In this document: in pieces, positions 7,932 to 13,752 of the stretch
Layout of the letters: each line of letters starts with the position of its first letter
Numbering within the stretch: position 1 is the stretch's first letter
Source of the DNA: Trichomonas tenax
Lineage: Eukaryota > Parabasalia > Trichomonadida > Trichomonadidae
Length of the DNA: 13,752 nucleotides
Assembly (NCBI GenBank): GCA_023091735.1
Contig: JALKBU010001250.1
Coordinates: 1 to 13,752 of the forward strand
Direction of reading: 5' to 3'
Program-made: the position numbers and the translations under genes
The notes under the pieces: model-generated
What the model saw: only the letters and a program-made list of their open reading frames with translations
Database searches by the model: none
Told to the model about the DNA's origin: nothing

Positions 7932-8588
7932 ATGTCGCAAATTGATATCAAAGAAACAAATCACTTACTTTTGAGTCCAGATTCTACGAAAGACGCTGCG
8001 TCTCTTTTGGATAAAAACAGATTACCAGAAATTGTTCAGCATTTTAATGAGTTAGATCCATATGCTCAAGCAGTTTTGATCCAATCCGTCGTTTACATCA
8101 ATGTAGAGCAATACGAATCAATAAAAGAGTCATATCAACAGCTTTTACAGGAAGCTTCAAAATCATCTAATGATTGGGTTTTAGCAACATACGAAATATT
8201 TAAAAGATTCCCACAAATTACACTCACACAACAAATTAATGCAGGAATGCCGAGAGTTGATGTTGATTTCATGGATATTGATCCATTTATTCCACCTCCA
8301 CCTCCATTTGTATCAAACTTAGAGCCACACTTCACAACAAAGACACAACTCAAACCACGTAGTGAAGCATACAACACAAAACCAGAACAAAGTAGTCAAC
8401 CAACACAACAGCCTCCACAGCAGCAAACAGCGTCTAGCCAACCTTTGGAACATCCACAGCCACCACCCCCAAGGAGAGAGATGCCTCCACAAAAACCTCG
8501 AGTCACAGATTTAGAATTTGGTCAAGGACCAATTGACAACATGCCATATGAAAGGAAGGAGAAGAAGAATAAGAAGATTATTCGTTAA
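7932..8588 (+). CDS. Pro/Gln-rich protein with NELF-A-like (HDAg-type) N-terminal domain
   Basis: I start at the ATG at 7932 (MSQIDIKE), giving 218 residues. An in-frame ATG at 7866 would add 22 residues of low-complexity sequence. Residues 28-103 are helical: LPEIVQHFNELDPYAQAVLI, then a segment around YESIKESYQQLLQEAS, then NDWVLATYEIFKRFPQI. The order and spacing resemble, from memory of the family, the N-terminal HDAg-type domain of the NELF-A subunit of negative elongation factor (F-x-E-L-x-P, a hydrophobic helix, a Gln/Glu helix, then D-x-W-V and a K-x-F-P). Residues 118-190 are Pro/Gln-rich and disordered (PFIPPPPPF, Gln-Pro runs), as in the long linker of NELF-A, and the tail is basic (KEKKNKK). 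In other eukaryotes NELF pauses RNA polymerase II near promoters. The animal protein is much longer, so partner sites may be missing. Alternative: an unrelated Pro-rich scaffold. Confidence 0.75.
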   Translation: MSQIDIKETNHLLLSPDSTKDAASLLDKNRLPEIVQHFNELDPYAQAVLIQSVVYINVEQYESIKESYQQLLQEASKSSNDWVLATYEIFKRFPQITLTQQINAGMPRVDVDFMDIDPFIPPPPPFVSNLEPHFTTKTQLKPRSEAYNTKPEQSSQPTQQPPQQQTASSQPLEHPQPPPPRREMPPQKPRVTDLEFGQGPIDNMPYERKEKKNKKIIR

Positions 8589-8769
8589 TCTGTTCGGATA
8601 TAATTTTAATATATTTTTATACTATTGTTTTCAATGATGTTAAAGATAAAACTATAATAACAACCCTTGATTTTATATAATGCATTTCTTATTCTAAATA
8701 ATGAATTCAATATTAAGGTAAATATATGCAAAATGATATGAATTTAGAACATATTAAAACTCTATTCCT

Positions 8770-9306
8770 TTATTGAACTGGCTGAAAGCTTTGAAGAAGA
8801 GCTCCAACATTTTCGACTGCTTGATCAAGCTGTTCTGCAACATCTGACTGGATTTCGATGATCTTGTCCTCCCCAAGTTCCTCAAATCCCTCGAGAACAT
8901 CATCTAATACAACTCTGAAAATTTCGCATTCAGTATTTTCTTTGATTTTTGCCTCACCATAGCCACGGGCTTGAAGGCGTTTGTATAGTATATCTGATGT
9001 TGTTCTCAGAACCAAGACATAATCAATATCATCGATCATAACAATATCTGAGCAGTGGAAATCGAAGATGATGCCGCCCTCTGGGTGCTCATCTAATATG
9101 TTCTTGATTTCCTCGTCAAGGAGCTCCTCATCGTAGACTGTGCAGTCTCTTTCTTCGTCTTTTTCAGACCAAAGGTGCTTATCTTGGATAAGACGGCTAA
9201 CTGGGATGTGAATGAGTTCGTACCTCTCAGATAACATCTCGGAGAATGTTGTTTTCCCGACACCTGGCGTTCCTGTGATTAAAAAGTTTGGACGTGTTCT
9301 GGTCAT
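8770..9306 (-). CDS. AK6: Adenylate kinase isoenzyme 6 / Fap7-type P-loop kinase
   Basis: A 178-residue complete protein, close to the usual 170-190 of AK6 (hCINAP, yeast Fap7). Order of motifs: Walker A GTPGVGKTT (12-20), an acidic NMP-binding segment around DCTVYDEELLDEE (54-66), the family signature G-G-x-I-x-D-F-H-x-x-D (77-87, with H84 matching the catalytic His of the DYH motif), RT (101-102), and the short lid RLQARGYGEAKI (110-121) followed by ENTECEIF (123-130). The enzyme transfers phosphate between ATP and AMP. In yeast and man it also acts with Rps14 in the last steps of 40S ribosome maturation, in nucleus and cytoplasm. The stop is in TAAA. It is transcribed divergently from the DUF4272 gene. 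I see no TCA-type Inr directly upstream. The assignment is secure; the ribosome role is inferred from the family. Confidence 0.95.
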   Translation of the reverse strand: MTRTRPNFLITGTPGVGKTTFSEMLSERYELIHIPVSRLIQDKHLWSEKDEERDCTVYDEELLDEEIKNILDEHPEGGIIFDFHCSDIVMIDDIDYVLVLRTTSDILYKRLQARGYGEAKIKENTECEIFRVVLDDVLEGFEELGEDKIIEIQSDVAEQLDQAVENVGALLQSFQPVQ

Positions 9307-9614
9307 CTAAAATCTAATTTACAAAATTTTAGAGCACTGTTTTCTTTACATGGCAAAAATGTTGTGTAAATCTATTATAGACACAAATTATTTCTGAAAA
9401 TATAATAAACAATACGATAATAAGCTGCTCTTTAAAACTATTTCGATTTTGGCACTTTTGACATAAATATTTTTTGACGTAAAAACTATGTCAAAGAAAT
9501 AATGTGTTTTTTCTCTTAAATTTTGATTTAATCTAAATGCAATTTTTATAGCGATTTTGAATTTCTGATTTTACATTTTAAGTGTTTGTGTCACTTTTGA
9601 CTTCACATTTCAAA
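9307..9614. promoter_or_regulatory. Divergent intergenic region between AK6 and the DUF4272 gene
   Basis: About 308 bases serving two divergent starts. On the plus side there are Inr-like elements at 9591 and 9603. An ACGATA (TATCGT on the other strand) at 9414-9419 matches the core of Myb-recognition elements described for trichomonad promoters, but a six-base match is weak in AT-rich DNA. Otherwise the stretch is AT-rich with no gene or RNA seen. Confidence 0.35.
9591..9607 (+). promoter_or_regulatory. Tandem Inr-like elements before the DUF4272 gene
   Basis: TCACTTT at 9591 (A at 9593, 22 bases before the ATG) and TCACATT starting at 9603 (A at 9605, 10 bases before the ATG at 9615) both match the trichomonad initiator form. 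Together they support the ATG at 9615 over the upstream in-frame GTG at 9582, which would place the initiators inside the coding sequence. Confidence 0.5.
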
Positions 9615-10217
9615 ATGTCGAATTTTAATCTTTCTGAGGTATGCAAGACATTAGAGATTCCATATGTCACAGAATTACCATCTGTATATACTGAAGAAGC
9701 AAATAAGCTCAGATCTATTGAAGAACTCGCAAAGCGTTCGACTGCTTTGTATTTATTAGCGACATACAGTGATGGTGTCATTCAGAGAAACTGTCCAATC
9801 GAAGAATCCCAGAAATATATTAACAGCTTCATAACTAAATTCAAAGCTTCAGATTATTTCATCGAATCAGAAAAATCATATCTTGAGAACAAATCGCCAA
9901 CAGATGAAGAAATAGGTGTATACTGCTGGAAGTGGGAAGCTGTCCACTTTATTCTATGGGTTTGTGGTTTTATTCCTGAGTTAGGTTTTCCAAACACGCC
10001 ATGTCAAACATTCAACTGTGCCAAGGTCTATAACCGCAATAGATCTGTTGAATCATTTACTAAGGCATCGAAAGTTTTACCTTTGGACAAAATTATTTAT
10101 ATGGCCAATTTTGTGGAATACGTTTCAACAGTTCAAAATGCAAAAGTTGATGTTGGTGTGTTATCAGAATGGAGAAAGGCTGCAAAATGGCTCTTAACAA
10201 GTAACCCATGGGATTAA
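9615..10217 (+). CDS. DUF4272 family protein
   Basis: A complete 200-residue protein starting MSNFN at the ATG just after two Inr-like motifs. Family landmarks: the N-terminal LRSIEELAKRSTALYLLA (32-49) with the R-S-x-E-E-x-A-x-R pattern; the central CWKWEAVHFILWVCGFIPEL (104-123) followed by GFPNTPC (124-130), matching the W-x-x-E-x-x-x-x-L-x-W-x-x-G-x-I-x-E-L pattern; and the C-terminal EWRKAAKWLLTSNPWD (185-200), matching the family's E-R-x-x-A-L-N-W-L and terminal W-D. DUF4272 is a domain of unknown biochemical function known mostly from bacteria, with scattered protist members. It is a soluble protein without signal or membrane segment. Base composition is like its neighbours, so if it was acquired from bacteria it has since adapted. 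Divergent from AK6, with a decayed beta-helix copy immediately downstream. Family call by recall of the pattern, not search. Confidence 0.75.
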   Translation: MSNFNLSEVCKTLEIPYVTELPSVYTEEANKLRSIEELAKRSTALYLLATYSDGVIQRNCPIEESQKYINSFITKFKASDYFIESEKSYLENKSPTDEEIGVYCWKWEAVHFILWVCGFIPELGFPNTPCQTFNCAKVYNRNRSVESFTKASKVLPLDKIIYMANFVEYVSTVQNAKVDVGVLSEWRKAAKWLLTSNPWD

Positions 10218-10221
10218 TTTT

Positions 10222-10864
10222 TTGTTTTTAGATATAAAATCATTTAATAACTATATGTCATTATGGAACTTTTATATAATGTACTTTGGTGCATCTTTTG
10301 AAGATGGTTCTTCAAATATGAAAATGTCACCAAAATGTTTATATCACGACATAGAAATGTTGGAACCTCCATATCAAAATGCCATAGATTTGCGGGTTCA
10401 ATTTCCTTTTCATCAGGGATTCAAATTGTGGATTCAGCAAATATTTCTAATGCAAATTGTATTATGGCAGCTGCGGTAGATTGTTCTGGTCCACTATCTC
10501 ATGTACCCAGTTTTGCCACAATACGTACCAAAATTCATTTGAAAAATTTATTCAAGATTTGCTATTCATTGATTATTTCGACATGATTGATTGCACTGAT
10601 TAAAGCATCTATTATAGGTGAATCTAACAAAATAAATACGCATTCTTCCCATCCTTTATCAAAGAAATATTCTTAATAACACTGCTAATGATAGCGTTTT
10701 AAATCCTTGTGTTAATATATATTAGCAACTCTTACGAAAAATGCAATATCATTCAAAACAGTGTAATTAGCTTCGATGAATACTACGATAACACAATTGT
10801 TGAAATTCATGATTATGTATTTGAAATTGTGTTTTTACTAAAAAATTGGGATGTATTTGTTTAG
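10222..10864 (+). pseudogene. Beta-helix repeat family relic, multiply frameshifted
   Basis: Three overlapping or adjacent open pieces in different phases: one from 10222 to 10479, one from 10335 to 10586 (contains GSISFSSGIQIVDSANISNA and an ANC-type unit), and one from about 10632 to the TAG at 10862 with one internal TAA. The last holds ISNSYEKCNIIQNSVIS, a typical family unit. A piece in another phase reads FLNNTANDSVLNPC. No start, signal peptide or intact frame remains. The Asn/Ser/Cys repeat style matches the frames at 1496 and 6842 in this window. It is a decayed gene copy that begins only five bases after the DUF4272 stop, so that gene's terminator region overlaps it. Confidence 0.5.
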
Positions 10865-10989
10865 CATTAATGCAAATTCAATGCTTTGGGTTGATAATTA
10901 CTAATTTAATAGCAACGAAATCACTAATATACATCTACAAATTCAAATTTTCGAAAACTTTCTCATCTTTCTACAAAAAAATTGCATTG

Positions 10990-11331
10990 CAAATATAATT
11001 TTTTCCCATGAAATCACCAAAAATGAAATGGATGTGACGATTTTCCCATATTTTATATTTGCAAGCTCCACTATGGAATGCGTTAATTTCAGCACCTCTT
11101 TCAATCATGTAGATCATTATATCAATGCTTTTATTTCCGAGTTGTATAATGGAGTCTCTTTCAATTTATTCATGGCGTTGAGATTACATCCATAATGAAC
11201 AAGAGTCTTTATTAAATATAGGGGGCTTATTCTATTATATCTGTTATCTAATTTCAAGATCTGGTGGAGGACTGTATTCAAATCATCAAAAATGAGAAAT
11301 CGGCTCCGAATTCAATATATATACACATAAG
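10990..11331 (-). pseudogene. Ankyrin-repeat protein pseudogene, cut off at a repeat block
   Basis: Reading the minus strand from 11331 downward with two frame changes gives classic ankyrin consensus. A first unit is EFGADFSF, then after a phase change DDLNTVLHQIL, next SPLYLIKTLVHYGCNLNA and KETPLY, then after a second phase change IMIYMIERGAEINAF. These match ankyrin signatures (G-A/C-D/N-x-N-A, T-P/V-L-H/Y). At least three repeats are represented. The protein has no start and no intact frame. The recognisable ankyrin sequence stops at about 11331, exactly where the first copy of a 23-base direct repeat begins, as if another element had been inserted or joined there. Ankyrin proteins form very large families in trichomonads, which fits. 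Left border approximate. Confidence 0.6.
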
Positions 11332-11424
11332 ACTTTCTTACACCATGAAATTTCCTAAAATAAAGATTTATTCCTTCCTTACCATTACCTTGCTTACCCA
11401 TACTTTCTTACCCCATGAAATTTC
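11332..11424. repeat. Direct repeat pair (23 bases, 70-base period)
   Basis: ACTTTCTTACACCATGAAAT at 11332 continues for three more bases and recurs at 11402-11424 with 22 of 23 positions identical (CACC against CCCC). The period is 70 bases. The first copy abuts the broken end of the ankyrin pseudogene. It is probably a duplicated end or subterminal repeat of a mobile element. Confidence 0.6.
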
Positions 11425-11502
11425 TCTAACTACTATTTTACACCTCCTTTATCCTCCTTTTTTTATTACCGTAATTTTTTAGGTAAGTTAGGTAAGAGTA
11501 AG
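11378..11502. repeat. Imperfect inverted repeat of CTTACC/GGTAAG units
   Basis: The arm at 11378-11398 (CTTACC units spaced every 8-13 bases) matches the reverse complement of 11482-11502 (GGTAAGTTAGGTAAGAGTAA and one more base) at 17 of 21 positions. The mismatches fall in spacers between conserved TTACC cores. The intervening 83 bases are AT-rich. Clustered short motifs of this type at an element edge are known as transposase binding sites in other elements; that role is inferred here. Confidence 0.5.
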
Positions 11503-11605
11503 TAAAGAATATGTTAAGTTTTATGTTTTTCTATGCTATATTTATTTACAATCTACCGTTTATCACTATCCGTCATTAATTTTCATTAAATTTCTTCATT
11601 TATCC

Positions 11606-11640
11606 AGCCCGAAGGCAAGCGCAGCTTGCTGGCAAGGGCT
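11606..11640. repeat. GC-rich nested hairpin downstream of the transposase relic
   Basis: An outer AGCCC/GGGCT pair (11606-11610 and 11636-11640) encloses a GCAAGC-GCA-GCTTGC stem-loop (11615-11629). It is a conspicuous GC island in AT-rich DNA and lies 15 bases beyond the stop of the transposase frame. It could act as a transcript 3' structure or be part of the element's end. Confidence 0.45.
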
Positions 11641-11654
11641 CATTTGTGTATGTG

Positions 11655-13243
11655 TTATGTGGATTTGAACGCATCAATCAGTAAGTTTCTCATACTGCTT
11701 GCATTGATACCGTCGTTGCACACGATGTTGTCCGTCTCTGGACCATAATATATAGTTGCCTCGAGAAGATATTTCTGCAAGAATGATTTTAGTGCAGATG
11801 TAAGGCTCACATCTACAGGTTGCAACAAGTTTGTAGTGTGCGGAGGCAGAAACAAGATATCATTATTAAAAAGAGCTGCCAGGAACAAGGCAGGCCAGTG
11901 ATAACGAGATGGATGCCCATCAAGTATAAGTAGCACTGATTCCTGGCTTTGCTGAGGGTTCATATGAAACATTCGGGGTTCTTGTATATGCGAGATAAAG
12001 TGGAAAATATAAAAAAGAAAAGACCTTGGTTAATTTAGCCACTGGAGCTGGATAAAAGAAGAGTACTATCAAGTATAATGACTCTTGTCATCCTCAGATT
12101 TGGAAGGATGATCAATGGTGGCATAACTGTACCATCAGCGCAGCATGTGACAATTCCAGTTAAGTGTGGGACTTTCAGGAACTCAGATGATATAGGTCGT
12201 TGATTTTCAGTTGCTAACACTTTGAACTTCTTTTTCGATGAAAGCATTGTTTCATCGCCATTATAAATCAGTATATAATCACGCTGAAGCATATGGCTGA
12301 AATATGAGAAGAATGACATAATAATGTGCGGGTCGCACCATGTTCTTAGTGTCATCTCGAGCGATTGCAAGCTGCAAACTTGCAGGCCAGTCTTTGAACA
12401 GAAAGACTTGAGTCAATTTTGATAAGGGGCTCTGTCTAGACTGGCAAATACTCTTTCTGCGTGCTCTTCTGTGTTTGCTAAGTGACATATCTGGTGTGCT
12501 TTTCTGATTCGTTCTTTTCGAAGTGCGCAAGCTAAGCTAATTGCCACAGCAGTCTGTAGAGCGTTGAAATCATTGGCTGCATCAACAGCCAATGTTTTAA
12601 ATTTCGAAGCATCACCAGCATGCTCAGATAGAAATCAGAACCATTTTCGTAGCATGGTTCCCAATAAAAGGCCAGAGCTGTTCTTATAATACACATTTGC
12701 AGACTCCCTAAGGAGATTCGATATTGCTCGAAATGCTCTCGTGTTTCGTGAATTGTATGATCCATGCGATAACGCAATATAGCCACCTGAATAGGAATTG
12801 AATATCCACATGTGACCATGGAGTGCAGCTCTCCAATTAAAGCTACAACAGGATACATAAAAAATAAATAATAAACGTTCTTTTTGTTACTTTACACGGC
12901 AGATTTCAAACTTTAAATCCAGTTACGAATCGTGAACAATCGTCTATCAAACCATATAATAGAATTTTTTGATTTTTTTGACAAAATGCATATAGCAGTG
13001 CCATATAATATTGTTCTGGAGGGCCTCGTATCTTGTTAGCCCTCCAGATTTTGACACATCATTCTTTATGGTGTCTGTATAAGAAACGCGTGGCATTGAA
13101 GTGTCAAGGTTCACCCTCCAATACATTTTGGTCATGCCCCAAGGCATTTTCGTAACTTCGCCTAATATTATTGTAACTTTTTCTGGAGCTACTTCTGTGG
13201 CTTTTGGACCTGGCTTGATTTTCTGAATGTCAATATTCTGATA
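11655..13243 (-). pseudogene. Pogo/Tigger-type DDE transposase pseudogene
   Basis: On the minus strand, pieces in different frames add up to one transposase. The 13243-12947 frame holds an N-terminal region with PRVSYTDTIKNDVSKSGGLT and a possible psq/CENP-B-type HTH. The 12858-12532 frame has a CENP-B-type helical stretch, whose continuation GDASKFKTLAVDAA lies in the next phase. The 12370-12035 frame carries IYNGDETM with the first catalytic Asp. The 11972-11655 frame carries LLILDGHPSRYHW (second Asp) and PPHTTNLLQPVDV (third Asp), 35 residues apart, giving a D-D-35-D arrangement typical of the pogo branch of Tc1/mariner-like elements (DDE_1 family). At least four phase breaks make it inactive. 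Its products would cut and paste DNA at TA dinucleotides. It sits downstream of a MITE-like insertion and may have begun at 13625. Its element ends are not clearly identified. Confidence 0.8.
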
Positions 13244-13258
13244 CTAGAAAGCTGCTTT

Positions 13259-13524
13259 TAGTTAGTAATATAATGTTCGCAGAACTCGAGTCTACCACTC
13301 GAGTTCTGCGAACATTATTTTAAATAATTACCGAAAACACAAATTACAAAACGAGTAATTTATTAATACTAATATTTATGATAGAGTTAGTTTTACAAAG
13401 TTAGGGTCCCCCCATATAGAAAATAAAATTTGAAATTACTTACAAATTAACGTTAAAATTTATTTTGAAACTAATGACTATAAAATATATTCAGAAATTA
13501 GAAAAAATAATTTATGACTAACTA
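13259..13524. mobile_element. Candidate 266-bp MITE-like insertion
   Basis: TAGTTAGTAATA at 13259-13270 is matched by the reverse complement of 13513-13524 (TAGTTAGTCATA), 11 of 12 identical. The inside is AT-rich, non-coding and stop-filled, in contrast to the coding-like DNA on both sides. If the outer TA of each arm is a target duplication, the element is 262 bp with GTTAGT termini, consistent with a non-autonomous Tc1/mariner- or pogo-type element. A perfect 22-bp hairpin lies directly inside the left arm. The short arms mean that chance cannot be excluded. Confidence 0.4.
13270..13318. repeat. Perfect 22-bp hairpin with 5-base loop
   Basis: The left arm 13270-13291 is the exact reverse complement of the right arm 13297-13318; the loop is CTACC. 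The stem contains TTCGCAGAACTCGAG and is GC-richer than the flanks. A perfect 22-bp stem with a 5-base loop is far beyond chance. It is not followed by a T-run on one strand only, so a bacterial-type terminator is not the explanation. It may be a snap-back product or two inverted ends joined by excision. Confidence 0.85.
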
Positions 13525-13625
13525 ACTAAGAAAAGAAAGCGAAGGGCTTCGCCCACGGTCTTGGAGCTAAGCTCCTTTAATATTTCTTCCTTTAATGTTG
13601 CTTTCAAAGTTTCGAAGTCTGTCAT
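13518..13625 (-). pseudogene. Short N-terminal coding fragment next to the MITE-like insertion
   Basis: A minus-strand frame starts at ATG 13625 and runs 35 codons: MTDFETLKATLKEEILKELS, then SKTVGEALRFLF, ending inside the right inverted repeat of the 266-bp candidate MITE. It looks like a real charged, amphipathic N-terminus (Lys/Glu/Leu). The coding-like segment stops where the insertion begins, and coding-like sequence of the transposase resumes on the other side (13243 downward). It may therefore be the transposase's original start, interrupted by the insertion. The GC-rich GCGAAGGGCTTCGC palindrome here (around 13539-13552) is explained as coding sequence. Alternative: the start of a separate broken gene. 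Confidence 0.4.
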
Positions 13626-13678
13626 GTTTTATATTGGATAAAAATTTAAAAATATTATTTTTTAATACCAATTAAATC
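13626..13678. promoter_or_regulatory. 53-bp divergent promoter region
   Basis: AT-rich DNA between two divergent ATGs (13625 on minus, 13679 on plus). No clear TCA-type initiator precedes either ATG. The spacing would force both genes to share one compact core promoter. Confidence 0.25.
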
Positions 13679-13752
13679 ATGAGCTTAAGCAGATCTGAGA
13701 GAAATTCAATAATCATTAATGATGCAAAAGGAATACAACATCCATTATATTA
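13679..13752 (+). CDS. Partial coding sequence running off the right edge
   Basis: ATG at 13679 opens a frame that stays open to the window end: MSLSRSERNSIIIN, then DAKGIQHPLY, 24 full codons. The residue mix (Ser, Asn, Asp-Ala-Lys, Pro) looks like a genuine N-terminus, not AT-rich translation noise. I have a vague memory of high-copy trichomonad proteins that begin with a similar N-D-A-x-x-G-I segment, but cannot name a family. Direction is away from the transposase relic. Confidence 0.4.
   Translation, partial: MSLSRSERNSIIINDAKGIQHPLY

Noticed and set aside
8135..8377. Minus-strand open frame of 80 codons
   Set aside because: It lies wholly inside the NELF-A-like gene on the other strand. 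Its Gly run is the complement of the Pro codons.
9582..9614. Upstream GTG start for the DUF4272 gene
   Set aside because: GTG is not a normal nuclear start, and both Inr-like motifs would fall inside the coding sequence. ATG at 9615 fits better.
9578..9781. Minus-strand open frame of 67 codons overlapping the DUF4272 start
   Set aside because: Antisense to conserved DUF4272 coding sequence and covers that gene's initiator; no family features.
11264..11482. Plus-strand open frame of 72 codons
   Set aside because: It crosses from the antisense of the ankyrin relic into the repeat block, so it is an accidental frame.
13535..13575. GC-rich palindromes (GCGAAGGGCTTCGC and GGAGCTAAGCTCC) as element ends or an RNA gene
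   Set aside because: They lie within the coding-like N-terminal frame 13625-13518, which explains the composition. No tRNA or other RNA fold is seen.
1..13752. tRNA or rRNA genes, CRISPR arrays, riboswitches
   Set aside because: I found no box B-like GGTTCGAAT/ATTCGAACC sequence, no regularly spaced repeat array with unique spacers, and no rRNA-like conserved block on either strand.

Overview
The window looks like nuclear DNA of a trichomonad (parabasalid protist, Trichomonas/Tritrichomonas type). The evidence is indirect. The DNA is strongly AT-rich, the intact genes are single uninterrupted frames on both strands, and no trichomonad-type intron is visible. Stop codons often sit in TAAA, the usual trichomonad poly(A) context. 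Several starts lie 9-20 bases downstream of a TCA-type initiator (Inr). The gaps are littered with decayed copies of multigene families (beta-helix surface-type repeats, ankyrin repeats) and DNA transposon debris. The species cannot be fixed from sequence reading alone.

Layout, left to right. 1-1350: a small coiled-coil gene (+) converges on a gene for a signal-peptide, Cys-rich/EGF-like, single-pass membrane protein (-). 1496-5034: a gene-poor stretch holding a beta-helix pseudogene with three in-frame stops, a weaker second relic, long AT-rich DNA without genes, an unidentified degenerate frame, and a tiny helix-turn-helix-like reading frame with its own Inr. 5273-6211: a complete PPP-family serine/threonine phosphatase (-). 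6425-7828: two decayed minus-strand reading frames, the longer being a 5'-truncated beta-helix family member with no ATG.

7932-10217 is the housekeeping core. It holds a proline/glutamine-rich protein whose N-terminal half resembles the HDAg-type domain of the transcription pausing factor NELF-A (+), an adenylate kinase 6/Fap7-type P-loop kinase (-), and a DUF4272 family protein (+). The kinase and the DUF4272 gene are divergent across about 310 bp.

10222-13752 is decayed accessory DNA. It contains another beta-helix relic (+), an ankyrin pseudogene (-) that stops abruptly at a repeat-rich block, and a frameshifted pogo/Tigger-type DDE transposase pseudogene (-) with visible catalytic signatures. 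Upstream of the transposase lies a 266-bp MITE-like insertion carrying a perfect 22-bp hairpin. The window ends with two divergent starts 53 bp apart, the right one running off the edge.

The genes do not form an operon or one pathway. The best candidates for new biology are the NELF-A-like protein, the possibly transferred DUF4272 gene, the phosphatase with an altered first metal motif, and the nested-transposon architecture at the right end. I did not find a convincing novel multi-gene system.
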